Origin: Oscillospiraceae bacterium
Lineage (GTDB): Bacteria; Bacillota; Clostridia; Oscillospirales; Ruminococcaceae
DNA length: 64,000 bases
NCBI GenBank assembly: GCA_015067145.1
Contig: SVNA01000006.1
Location: forward strand, 22,798-86,797
Reading direction: 5' to 3'
A model generated the notes under the pieces. That model did no database searches, had not been told where the DNA came from, and saw only the letters and a program-made list of their open reading frames with translations. A program made the translations under genes and the position numbers. Below are positions 28,686 to 37,639 of this stretch, piece by piece (within the stretch, counting starts at the first letter, position 1; each line of letters opens with the position of its first letter).

Positions 28686-31600
28686 TTAATCGTCGTCGAT
28701 TGTGGAAACCTTCATTGTCATATCTTCAAGCACGTTCAGCAGAGCGTTTACTGTGGAAAGGCTTGTAAAGAGAGCAACGTTGTTTTCTGTTGCATAGCGG
28801 CGGATGATGGAACCGTCGTGTGCTGTGTCTGCGCCAACGTCCTGTGTGTTGAGAACGTATGTTACATAACCTTTTGTAAGGCTTTCGATAACGTCGTTGC
28901 CGCCTTCGCTGATCTTCTGTTTCATTCTTGTTTTAATGCCGCGTTCTTTGAGGAATTTGGCTGTACCTTCTGTTGCTTCGATATTGAAACCAAGGTTGTA
29001 GAAACGTCTTACCAGTGGAAGTGCACGTTCTTTGTCTTTGTCTGCAAGTGTTACAAATACAGTGCCGTAGTTCTGGATTTTGATGCCGCTTGCCTGCAAT
29101 GCCTTGTAGATTGCACGGTTGAGCTGTCTGTCGTAACCGATTGCTTCACCGGTGGATTTCATTTCTGGTGAGAGGTAAGCATCAAGGCCTTTGATCTTTG
29201 CAAAGGAGAATGTTGGTGCTTTTACATAGAAGCGTTTGCTTTCCTTCTGAAGCATTGTGCCGTAGCCAAGGTCTTTTAGGCTGTAGCCAAGCATAACCTT
29301 TGTAGCGATGTTTGCCATTGGCACGCCTGTGGATTTGGAGAGGAATGGTACAGTTCTGGAAGAACGTGGGTTAACTTCGATTACATATACGTTGTCAAAT
29401 TCGTCAACGATAAACTGAATGTTGAACAGACCTTTGATGCCGATGCCAAGGCCGAGACGCACTGTGTAGTCGATGATTGTGTCTTTAACCTTCTGGCTGA
29501 TTGTATATGCAGGGTATACGGAGATGGAGTCACCGGAGTGAACGCCTGTTTCTTCGATGTGTTCCATGATACCTGGGATAAATACATCTGTGCCGTCGCA
29601 GATTGCGTCTGTTTCAAGTTCTTTGCCGATGATGTATTTGTCAACGAGAACAGGCTGGTCTTCGTCTACGAGAACCGCTGTCTGGAGGTATTTTTTAAGG
29701 TCTTCGTCGCTGTTTACAATCTGCATTGCACGGCCGCCAAGAACGTAGGATGGACGAACAAGCACTGGATAACCGATGCGGTTTGCAACTGTGATACCGT
29801 CAGGGATGTTTGTAACAGCCTGTCCTTCCGGTTCAGGAATGCCGAGTGTGTGCATGATTTTTTCGAAGCTGTCGCGGTTTTCTGCACGTTCGATAGCATC
29901 AACGTCTGTACCAACAATGTTTACGCCCAGAGCTTTGAGGTCGTTTGCAAGGTTGATAGCTGTCTGACCGCCAAGGGAAACGATAACGCCTTCTGGATTT
30001 TCAAGGGCGATAACGTTCATAACATCTTCTACTGTAAGCGGTTCAAAGTAGAGTTTATCTGCTGTTGTGTAGTCTGTGGAAACAGTTTCAGGGTTGTTGT
30101 TGATGATGATAGCTTCGTAGCCCGCTTCCTTGATTGCCCATACAGCGTGAACTGTGGAGTAGTCAAATTCCACACCCTGACCGATACGGATTGGGCCTGA
30201 ACCGAGAACAAGGATTTTCTTTTTGTCGGTTACGATGCTTTCGTTTTCGCCGTGGTAGCAGCTGTAGAAGTAAGGAACGTAGTCCTGCTGATGTTCGATA
30301 TTGTCAACAATGCGGTAGATTGGCAGGATGCCGTTTTCTTTACGGAAGCGGAATACATCCAGTTTGTTTGTGCCCCATACTCTTGCGATGTAGCTGTCGG
30401 AGAAGCCCATATCCTTTGCTTTTCTCAGCACTTCGGCGTCGTTTACATTTGCAGCGATAACAGCTTCAAATTCGATTGTTTCACGGAGAATCTGGATAAA
30501 TGGTTCAACAATCTTTGTCTGTTCCCAGATTTCGTGGTTTGTTGCACCTTTGCGGATAGCTTCGCAGAGGGCAAAGAGTCTTTCGTCTGTTGGTGTTGCA
30601 ATTTCTTTAAGCAGGTCTTCCTTGCTCCAGTCTTTGAACTTTTTCATTTCAAAGTGGTCAACACCGATTTCAAGACCACGAACAGCCTTGAGCATAATTT
30701 CCTGTACAGACTGGCCAAGGCTCATAACTTCGCCTGTAGCTTTCATCTGTGTGGAAAGTTCTTTGGAAGCGGATGTGAACTTGTCGAATGGGAAACGTGC
30801 AACTTTGGCAACTTTGTAGTCGATTGCAGGTTCGCAGGATGCAGGAATACCGCTGATAGAGATTTCGTCCAGTGTGAGACCAACTGCGATTTTTGCTGTT
30901 ACGCGTGCAATCGGGTAGGCTGTTGCTTTGGAAGCAAGAGCGGAGGAACGGGATACTCGTGGGTTGATTTCGATAAGGTAGTATTCCATTGTGTCAGGCT
31001 TGAGTGCAAACTGAACGTTGCAGCCGCCTGCAATTTTGAGGTATTTGAGGATTTTGAGTGCAGATGCCTTGAGCATTGCTCTCTGTTCGTCGCTGATTGT
31101 CTGGCAAGGGGCAAAAACGATGGAGTCACCTGTGTGGATACCAACAGGGTCAAAGTTTTCCATGTCGCAGATTGCGATAGCCTTGTCTGTTGCGTCACGC
31201 ATTACTTCAAACTCAATTTCCTGATAGCCTTTTACAGATTTTTCTACCAGTACCTGATGTACCGGGGAAAGTGTAAGTGCATATTCGCATTTTGTGAGGA
31301 ATTCTTCTTCGTTGTCAGCAAAGCCGCCGCCTGTGCCGCCAAGTGTAAATGCAGGGCGGAGAACTACAGGGAAGCCGATTTCTTTTGCTGCACGCAGACC
31401 GTCTTCAACTGTATGCACGATATCGGACGGGATGATTGGTTCGCCGATTTCTTCACACATGTTTTTGAACATTTCACGGTCTTCAGCCTTTTTGATGGAG
31501 TCGATGGAAGTGCCAAGCACCTCTACCTGACATTCGTCAAGGATGCCTTTTTCGCCCAGCTGTACACAGAGGTTGAGGCCTGTCTGACCGCCGAGACCAG

Positions 31601-31862
31601 GAACGATTGCGTCCGGTCTTTCGTAACGGATGATTCTTGCCACATATTCAAGTGTAAGCGGTTCCATATACACTTTGTCAGCCATCTTTGTGTCTGTCAT
31701 GATTGTAGCAGGGTTAGAGTTGATAAGCACAACTTCGTAACCTTCTTCTTTCAAAGCAAGGCATGCCTGAGTGCCTGCGTAGTCAAATTCAGCTGCCTGA
31801 CCGATAACAATCGGGCCGGAGCCGATTACCAATACTTTTTTAATGTCTGTTCTCTTTGGCAT
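28686..31862 (-). CDS. carB: Carbamoyl-phosphate synthase large subunit
   Basis: KVLVIGSGPIVIGQAAEFDYAGTQAC, duplicated ATP-grasp halves, 1058 aa. Confidence 0.97.
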   Translation of the reverse strand: MPKRTDIKKVLVIGSGPIVIGQAAEFDYAGTQACLALKEEGYEVVLINSNPATIMTDTKMADKVYMEPLTLEYVARIIRYERPDAIVPGLGGQTGLNLCVQLGEKGILDECQVEVLGTSIDSIKKAEDREMFKNMCEEIGEPIIPSDIVHTVEDGLRAAKEIGFPVVLRPAFTLGGTGGGFADNEEEFLTKCEYALTLSPVHQVLVEKSVKGYQEIEFEVMRDATDKAIAICDMENFDPVGIHTGDSIVFAPCQTISDEQRAMLKASALKILKYLKIAGGCNVQFALKPDTMEYYLIEINPRVSRSSALASKATAYPIARVTAKIAVGLTLDEISISGIPASCEPAIDYKVAKVARFPFDKFTSASKELSTQMKATGEVMSLGQSVQEIMLKAVRGLEIGVDHFEMKKFKDWSKEDLLKEIATPTDERLFALCEAIRKGATNHEIWEQTKIVEPFIQILRETIEFEAVIAANVNDAEVLRKAKDMGFSDSYIARVWGTNKLDVFRFRKENGILPIYRIVDNIEHQQDYVPYFYSCYHGENESIVTDKKKILVLGSGPIRIGQGVEFDYSTVHAVWAIKEAGYEAIIINNNPETVSTDYTTADKLYFEPLTVEDVMNVIALENPEGVIVSLGGQTAINLANDLKALGVNIVGTDVDAIERAENRDSFEKIMHTLGIPEPEGQAVTNIPDGITVANRIGYPVLVRPSYVLGGRAMQIVNSDEDLKKYLQTAVLVDEDQPVLVDKYIIGKELETDAICDGTDVFIPGIMEHIEETGVHSGDSISVYPAYTISQKVKDTIIDYTVRLGLGIGIKGLFNIQFIVDEFDNVYVIEVNPRSSRTVPFLSKSTGVPMANIATKVMLGYSLKDLGYGTMLQKESKRFYVKAPTFSFAKIKGLDAYLSPEMKSTGEAIGYDRQLNRAIYKALQASGIKIQNYGTVFVTLADKDKERALPLVRRFYNLGFNIEATEGTAKFLKERGIKTRMKQKISEGGNDVIESLTKGYVTYVLNTQDVGADTAHDGSIIRRYATENNVALFTSLSTVNALLNVLEDMTMKVSTIDDD

Positions 31863-31900
31863 AAATTTTATGACGCTTTCTGCGTCTTCCTCCTTACTTT

Positions 31901-33172
31901 CTATCCTAATTTATTGTAAACTGTCTGACCGTTGTAAACTGTCATCAGTACATCGCCGTAAAGTGTCACACCCTCAAACGGTGTGTATCTGCCTTTTGAT
32001 GCAAATTCGTCAGGGTTTACCACCCACTGTTTGTCCGGGTCAACCAGCACAAAGTCTGCTTTTTCGCCAACTCTTATGCCGTATGGCAGACCAAACAGCT
32101 TTCTTGGGTTGATGCTCATCACCTCTGCCAGTTTTTCCATTGTGATGTAGCCCCGTTTTACCATATATGTGTTCATTGCGGCAAAGCTTGTCTCGATGCC
32201 AACAACGCCCATATTGCTTTTTTCCAGCCCTTTCAGCTTTTCTTCTGCCGAGTGCGGTGCATGGTCTGTTGCAATAACCTCGATTGTGCCGTCCTGCACA
32301 CCTTTGATAAGTGCATCACGGTCCTGAGCGGAACGGATTGGCGGGTTCATCTTGAAGCGGCCGTGTTCCCCGAGCTCCATATCGCAAAGTGCAAGGTAGT
32401 GCGGTGCAGTTTCGCAGCTTACTTTAAGGCCTGCCGCCTTTGCCTTTCGCACAATGTCCACAGTTTCCTTTGTGGAGATGTGGCAGACATGGTACTGAAC
32501 ACCTGTTTCCTTTACCAGCTCAACGTCCCTGGCAACCTGTCCCCATTCGCTTTCCGAACAGATGCCGCGGTGGCCGTGGAGACGGGCGTATTCGCCGTCG
32601 TGGATATATCCGCCGTAAAGCAGGCTTTCATCCTCGCAGTGAGCAACAATCGGTTTACCCAGAGCTTTTGCACGGAGCATAGCCTCTTTCATCATATCGT
32701 TCTTCTGCACGCCCTTGCCGTCGTCAGAGAAGGCAAAGCATTTGTCTGCAAGAGCTTCGAAATCTACAAGCTGCTGCCCTTTTTCGCCTATTGTGATGGC
32801 GGCGTACGGCAGAACATCTATCACAGCGTCTCTGTCGATAATCTCCTGCTGGACAGCCATGTTTTCCACGCTGTCAGGTACAGGGTTAAGGTTTGGCATG
32901 CTGCATACAAGGGTAAATCCACCCTTTGCCGCTGCCTGTGTGCCTGTGGCTATTGACTCTTTATAAAAAAAGCCAGGCTCACGCAAATGTACATGAACAT
33001 CTGCGAAACCTGGTAATATCATTAAATTTTCAGCGTCAACAACAGGAACATCAGGAGAAACAGCAATACCAATACCAACAGAAACAACTGTGCCGTTTTC
33101 AACTAACATATCAGCTTTCTGCAAAGTATCTTCGTAATACACTTGTGCATTTTTAATCAATACGTTAAGCAT
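31901..33172 (-). CDS. pyrC: Dihydroorotase
   Basis: FADVHVHLREPGF metal motif, ATDHAPHSAEEK. Confidence 0.95.
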   Translation of the reverse strand: MLNVLIKNAQVYYEDTLQKADMLVENGTVVSVGIGIAVSPDVPVVDAENLMILPGFADVHVHLREPGFFYKESIATGTQAAAKGGFTLVCSMPNLNPVPDSVENMAVQQEIIDRDAVIDVLPYAAITIGEKGQQLVDFEALADKCFAFSDDGKGVQKNDMMKEAMLRAKALGKPIVAHCEDESLLYGGYIHDGEYARLHGHRGICSESEWGQVARDVELVKETGVQYHVCHISTKETVDIVRKAKAAGLKVSCETAPHYLALCDMELGEHGRFKMNPPIRSAQDRDALIKGVQDGTIEVIATDHAPHSAEEKLKGLEKSNMGVVGIETSFAAMNTYMVKRGYITMEKLAEVMSINPRKLFGLPYGIRVGEKADFVLVDPDKQWVVNPDEFASKGRYTPFEGVTLYGDVLMTVYNGQTVYNKLG

Positions 33173-33302
33173 AGTTTTCTCCTTGGGGTTATTGTCAGAA
33201 CCTAAAGTTGTCGTATAAATATTCGTTAAATATTATTATACTATATTATAAGCAAAAAAGCCATAATATTTATCGGAAATTATATAAAAATCAACTGTTT
33301 TT

Positions 33303-33398
33303 TCCTAAAAATAACGCACCGCGAAAGGCAGTGCGTTACAAATTTTTCTGCCTGTTTGGCAATTCAATTTATTTTATCACAAAATGTCATTTAGTCAA
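33303..33398 (-). promoter_or_regulatory. Candidate sigma-A promoter plus terminator-type hairpin upstream of pyrC
   Basis: Minus strand TTGACT-N16-TAAAAT (33398-33371), then TAACGCACTGC-CTTTC-GCGGTGCGTTA stem (33338-33312) followed by TTTTTAGG. Confidence 0.55.
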
Positions 33399-33505
33399 GA
33401 TGTTTTTGGCGGATTTTTGAGAGAAATATATCAGGCGGACAAAATACTTCATCGTGTTGTCAAGTATATCTCTGATTAAAGTTTAAATGTGGTAGTGCTT
33501 GTACA

Positions 33506-33770
33506 GATACTATGGGGGTTGTTTAGGGGGCTTTGCCCCCTTATAACAATCTGCGGCTGGCGTCAAAGGTCAATGCACTTATAAATATGGCAAGGCCGCC
33601 GAATGGCATGGCCTGCCGTCATCTAGTGGGGTGACAGCAGATTTTTTCACGCACCGCCGTGAAAAAATACGTCATGAAGGGGAGTAACTCCCCTATGAAA
33701 AAAGTCTGGAGGACTTTTTGCTGCATCGCAATCAGCGGCGCTTTTGGTGCTTTTGGCACTCAAAAGCACA
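33506..33770 (-). repeat. Dispersed hairpin-rich intergenic repeat, copy B
   Basis: Near-identical core to copy A in reverse orientation. Confidence 0.9.
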
Positions 33771-33812
33771 TAAATAACGGGCGGCATTACTGCCGCCCGA
33801 ATACGAGTTTAT

Positions 33813-34949
33813 TTATTTTACAAAATATCCGTTTACGCCATCGTGCTCTGCAAGGCTCTGCTCTGTATTCCAGAGGCAGAGAACCTCCACCGCTTCATCT
33901 TCCGAATATTTTTCGATAACCGCATCTGCCGCACCGTTTTCAAACTGGGCATTTTTACCCACCAGCACAACATGGCTTGCACCGTAACGCAGAGGATTGA
34001 TTATATATCTGGACATATCACCGCTGATAAGCACATCAAGGTCGTATGCCAGATATGCGTCGCCGCCTTTGGCCGCAACACGGGACTGGATTGTGTTGAT
34101 AAAGCCCTGCAGCTGTGCCTGCAGCTGGTCGTTTGTCACACCGAAGTCACGGTATTCAAGGCTGTAGCCTGTAGGCAGCTGTACACCGCTGATGATAAAG
34201 TCCTTTACCCCCATATCACCCAGTTCTTTAACAAGGTCGTAAATATAGTTCTGCACCGTCTGGTTGGCAGGGTTTGCCCAAGGCTTGCCGCCCAGTTCCA
34301 CAGAGGAGTCCAGCCAGTTCATATCTGTGCCCTGATATTTAACCGCTGTTGTACGGTCGATTGCAGGGGTGATTTTGTCCATAAAGGCATAAACCTGTGC
34401 TGTAACATCTATATTATGCTGGCTGAATATATCCACAAGCTGCCGCACGTCAATCATAACAGGGCCTTTTGCCTGTTTGCCGATTTCCGTCGCAGTTTCA
34501 AAATAAATTCTGCCGTCAGCATCCTTAAAGGTAACCACAACATCTGTAACGCCCATAGCTGCAAGACGCTGTGCTGTGGCTGTCATTGCTGCCTGGTCAC
34601 GCACATCATTTGCTGTAACTGCACTGTACACCGCTGTCTTCACAGGAATGTCCTCCACCTGTACATCAGACGGGTCGTTTGTGGCTTCCGGTACAGGTGT
34701 AGGTTCCGGTGCAGGGGTCACAACAGGTGTCATTTCCGGCGGTTTCGGATTGTTGATGTTGTCAATCAGTTCCATAACCGCAGGTGCTCCAAAAAATCCC
34801 AGAGCGGCAAGGCCTGCGATTGCAAGAACAATGCCTGCAACCTTTTTAACTACAGCCATACGCTGACGTTTTTTGCCGGAGATGCTGGTATTTCTCTTTA
34901 TTTTTATTGGTTTGTTAGCCATAAATTTCTCCCTTTCCGCCACAGACAC
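33813..34949 (-). CDS. Membrane-anchored protein with Pro/Thr linker and glycoside-hydrolase-like extracellular domain
   Basis: N-terminal TM segment, PEMTPVVTPAPEPTPVPEAT linker, VTDVVVTFKDADGRIYF...; family call tentative; start probably MANKPIKIK. Confidence 0.6.
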   Translation of the reverse strand: MSVAEREKFMANKPIKIKRNTSISGKKRQRMAVVKKVAGIVLAIAGLAALGFFGAPAVMELIDNINNPKPPEMTPVVTPAPEPTPVPEATNDPSDVQVEDIPVKTAVYSAVTANDVRDQAAMTATAQRLAAMGVTDVVVTFKDADGRIYFETATEIGKQAKGPVMIDVRQLVDIFSQHNIDVTAQVYAFMDKITPAIDRTTAVKYQGTDMNWLDSSVELGGKPWANPANQTVQNYIYDLVKELGDMGVKDFIISGVQLPTGYSLEYRDFGVTNDQLQAQLQGFINTIQSRVAAKGGDAYLAYDLDVLISGDMSRYIINPLRYGASHVVLVGKNAQFENGAADAVIEKYSEDEAVEVLCLWNTEQSLAEHDGVNGYFVK

Positions 34950-35033
34950 ATGCTGTCTGCCGCAGAATTTTTATGCTGCACAGCCGCTGCCCTGCAGATA
35001 AAACAATTTTCCTTTTACTTTTACCGCCCTGTG

Positions 35034-35654
35034 TTACAAAGCGATTGCATGGCCTGTAAGGCCGTAGACTGCCAGAGCCAGCACAGAGATGTACACCAGT
35101 GTGATTGGCAGACCACGAAGGGATTCCGGCACCCTGTCATGAGCGATTTTTCTGTCGCCCTCTGTGATAAGCAGCATGGCAAAAAGATAGCCCACGCTGC
35201 TGCCAAGACCGAAGCCTATGCTCTGGAGAAGTGTCATGCCCTGATAGTTTGTCAGCAGCACCGTGCCCACTATTGTACCTGTTATGCTTGCACTGGTAAC
35301 AGACTGAAGCAGCTCTTTGAATCTTTCCTTGGAAACAATAACGCTGAGCAGGCCTATCACTATAACATAGCTGACGGTGCAGGCCATAACGATAACTGTA
35401 GGCAGCACAAAACGTCTGAGATGTGCAAAACCTGCTGCTGTAACAAGTGGCATTACAAAGTACACAATAATGCTGGTCATAAGCTGGAACACTGTCAGTG
35501 CACCGCAGAAATACAGTGTGTTTTTGCGTGGGTCATTGAGCATACGCATGCCGCTGGAAAGACCAAGGGCACGGGTAAAGATGGCGTTCTGTGCACCGAT
35601 AGCGATAAGGGAATATGCAAAGAATTCCACAAGAATTTTAAGAATGTCGTTCAT
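35034..35654 (-). CDS. RnfA/NqrE-like integral membrane protein
   Basis: Multi-TM; AIGAQNAIFTRALGLSSGM aligns by eye to RnfA NNFVLSRFLGICPFLG. Confidence 0.75.
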   Translation of the reverse strand: MNDILKILVEFFAYSLIAIGAQNAIFTRALGLSSGMRMLNDPRKNTLYFCGALTVFQLMTSIIVYFVMPLVTAAGFAHLRRFVLPTVIVMACTVSYVIVIGLLSVIVSKERFKELLQSVTSASITGTIVGTVLLTNYQGMTLLQSIGFGLGSSVGYLFAMLLITEGDRKIAHDRVPESLRGLPITLVYISVLALAVYGLTGHAIAL

Positions 35655-36297
35655 TGTGCAAAGCCTCCACTTCTACCCTGTATTTATAGTTTTTAACCGC
35701 TGCAGACCACAAACCTGCCACAAGGGCAACAATGAGAAAGCCGCCAAAGCTGTACTGTGCCATCGGCAGCAGGCTTACGCCCACAAGTTTTATGCCGCCG
35801 ATGGTGCCGAATGCCAGAAACTCTCTGATAACGCAGACTGTCATACAGGCAACGGCAAAACCCATCGTATTTCTCAGACCGTTGATGATGGAATAAAGCA
35901 CCGATTCCTTACGGGTTTTTTCAAAGTTTTTAACTATAAGAGGGTCGATAACCAGTATTGGCAGATAAACCCCCAGCATAAGCACACTTGTGCCCAGATA
36001 TCTGTACATATAGTAATATACAAACGCAAAAACTATAGCGGACACAAATGGGTAGAAAAATGTTTTGAAAGGTACGCTCATACGGCGTGTGATGATGCTG
36101 GTGATAACACGTGTAGGTGTAAGCAGAAAGAAAACCGCTATACACAGCAGAAGGCCGTTGTGTACGCTTGTGCCTGCAACCACTATCGGTGCAAGGGCAA
36201 GTCCTTTCATAAATACAGGGTTGGACAGTGTCACCTTGCGGCGGCGAACGGTGTCGTCCCAGTTTGCATAAAGGTAGGAATAGTCTTTATTCTTCAT
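35638..36297 (-). CDS. RnfE/NqrD-like integral membrane protein
   Basis: Multi-TM; NPVFMKGLALAPIVVAGTS aligns by eye to RnfE NPVLVQVLGLCPTLAVTTS; overlaps the RnfA-like gene. Confidence 0.75.
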   Translation of the reverse strand: MKNKDYSYLYANWDDTVRRRKVTLSNPVFMKGLALAPIVVAGTSVHNGLLLCIAVFFLLTPTRVITSIITRRMSVPFKTFFYPFVSAIVFAFVYYYMYRYLGTSVLMLGVYLPILVIDPLIVKNFEKTRKESVLYSIINGLRNTMGFAVACMTVCVIREFLAFGTIGGIKLVGVSLLPMAQYSFGGFLIVALVAGLWSAAVKNYKYRVEVEALHNERHS

Positions 36298-37488
36298 CTA
36301 CTTTTTTCCTCCCTTTTTTCTTTTCTGTTCCTCTTCAGCTTTGAGGATTTCCTCTATACTGATTGTTCTTGTAGAGTAGATAACATTGTCGATGTTATCC
36401 TCTGTCTCGCTGATAAGGTCCATTGCGTCGGAAGCACCCCTGATTTTTTCCTTCTGACCCTTTGGTGCCTTTTCCTTTGTTTTTTCTGTTTTCTCCGCAG
36501 TGAAAATTTTGCGGTGTACAGTTTTTTCCCTTTTATTTTCTTCTGTGTCTTCTCCGGCTACATCTGCAACCTTTATCCTGTCGCCGCTTACCATACGCTC
36601 GATATATCCGTCAAGAGTATTTACCAGCAGCAGTGCAAAGCAGGTGCCGATATCAAAGCTGCCCACATAGCGGAAAATCATAGCCAGTACTGCTGTTACA
36701 AAGCCAAAAACAATCTTTGCCTTTGGTGTTTTAGGTGTTGTCACAGGGTCTGCAAGCATAAACAGAGCCACAAAGAACACCGATCCGTTAAGCATTTCCA
36801 GCTGGATACTTTCCAGGCGGGAGAAGCCGTATATCCTTGGGAAAATATATGCGATTGCCCCGCAGGTGATGAGAAATGTCACAGGGATATGCCATGTGAT
36901 TTTTCTGCACAGTATCATAAACAGACCGATAACCACAATAACCAGAACAAAGTCCGCACCCATAGCACCAGGGTAGTTGCCCAGCAGCATATCAACTGTG
37001 TTGTAGGGCGGCACGCCGCCGGCCTTGATAAGGCTTGCGTTGGAAAGTGTTGTCTGTGCTGTGTAACCTGAAAAGAAATCCACCTTTGCGAAAGGAACAA
37101 CTGCACTGAACACCTTGTCAGGCCAGTTTACCGCCGCACAGCACATTGCAAGGGCTGCAAGATTGAAAGGATATACATCCCTGCCGCCGAACATATGCTT
37201 GCCCACATATATTGTCAGAACCACGCTGACAACGATAACGTAAACCGGGATGTTTACAGGCAGCATAAGTGTAAAGATAAGTGCTGCCAGCTCGCTGGAG
37301 TGGTCGGTAGCGTCATAGTCTGTTCTGCGTATCATGGAAACCAGAACATCCACCACCTTGGCTGTCACTGTGGCAACAGCACACAGCAGCCACACCCTTG
37401 CACCGTGAAGCACACTGCCGCACAAAGCAAGGGCAAATATAGCCCACAGCATGGATTTGTCGTGATTTTTTCTCTGTATACTTGTCAT
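36298..37488 (-). CDS. RnfD/NqrB-like integral membrane protein with charged C-terminal extension
   Basis: GKHMFGGRDVYPFNLAALAMC, DMLLGNYPGAMGAD, MLADPVTTPKTPKAKIVFGF; Lys/Glu-rich tail. Confidence 0.82.
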   Translation of the reverse strand: MTSIQRKNHDKSMLWAIFALALCGSVLHGARVWLLCAVATVTAKVVDVLVSMIRRTDYDATDHSSELAALIFTLMLPVNIPVYVIVVSVVLTIYVGKHMFGGRDVYPFNLAALAMCCAAVNWPDKVFSAVVPFAKVDFFSGYTAQTTLSNASLIKAGGVPPYNTVDMLLGNYPGAMGADFVLVIVVIGLFMILCRKITWHIPVTFLITCGAIAYIFPRIYGFSRLESIQLEMLNGSVFFVALFMLADPVTTPKTPKAKIVFGFVTAVLAMIFRYVGSFDIGTCFALLLVNTLDGYIERMVSGDRIKVADVAGEDTEENKREKTVHRKIFTAEKTEKTKEKAPKGQKEKIRGASDAMDLISETEDNIDNVIYSTRTISIEEILKAEEEQKRKKGGKK

Positions 37489-37639
37489 ATAAAATCTCTC
37501 TTTTTATAGATTTTGATTCAAAAGCATCATGATGCCCTGCGGCGATACATATTTTTACAAGGAGGTTCTGCCCTCCCTTTTACCACCCATTGATATCCGG
37601 GAGCATCGCCCCCAAACCCTTGGCGGTATCAATGTCTTT

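Noticed and set aside
30252-31919. 555-aa plus-strand ORF antisense to carB
   Set aside because: Lies wholly over a clear carB gene; composition typical of shadow ORFs.
33843-35696. 617-aa plus-strand ORF antisense to the membrane-anchored protein and RnfA-like genes
   Set aside because: Cys/His-rich shadow ORF; the opposite strand has well-supported proteins.
35377-37071. 564-aa plus-strand ORF antisense to the Rnf-like cassette
   Set aside because: Shadow ORF; no recognisable domains.
37489-37639. Fluoride (crcB) riboswitch match upstream of the RnfD-like gene
   Set aside because: ggcgatgct resembles the start of the motif, but the required pseudoknot and downstream consensus are not evident.
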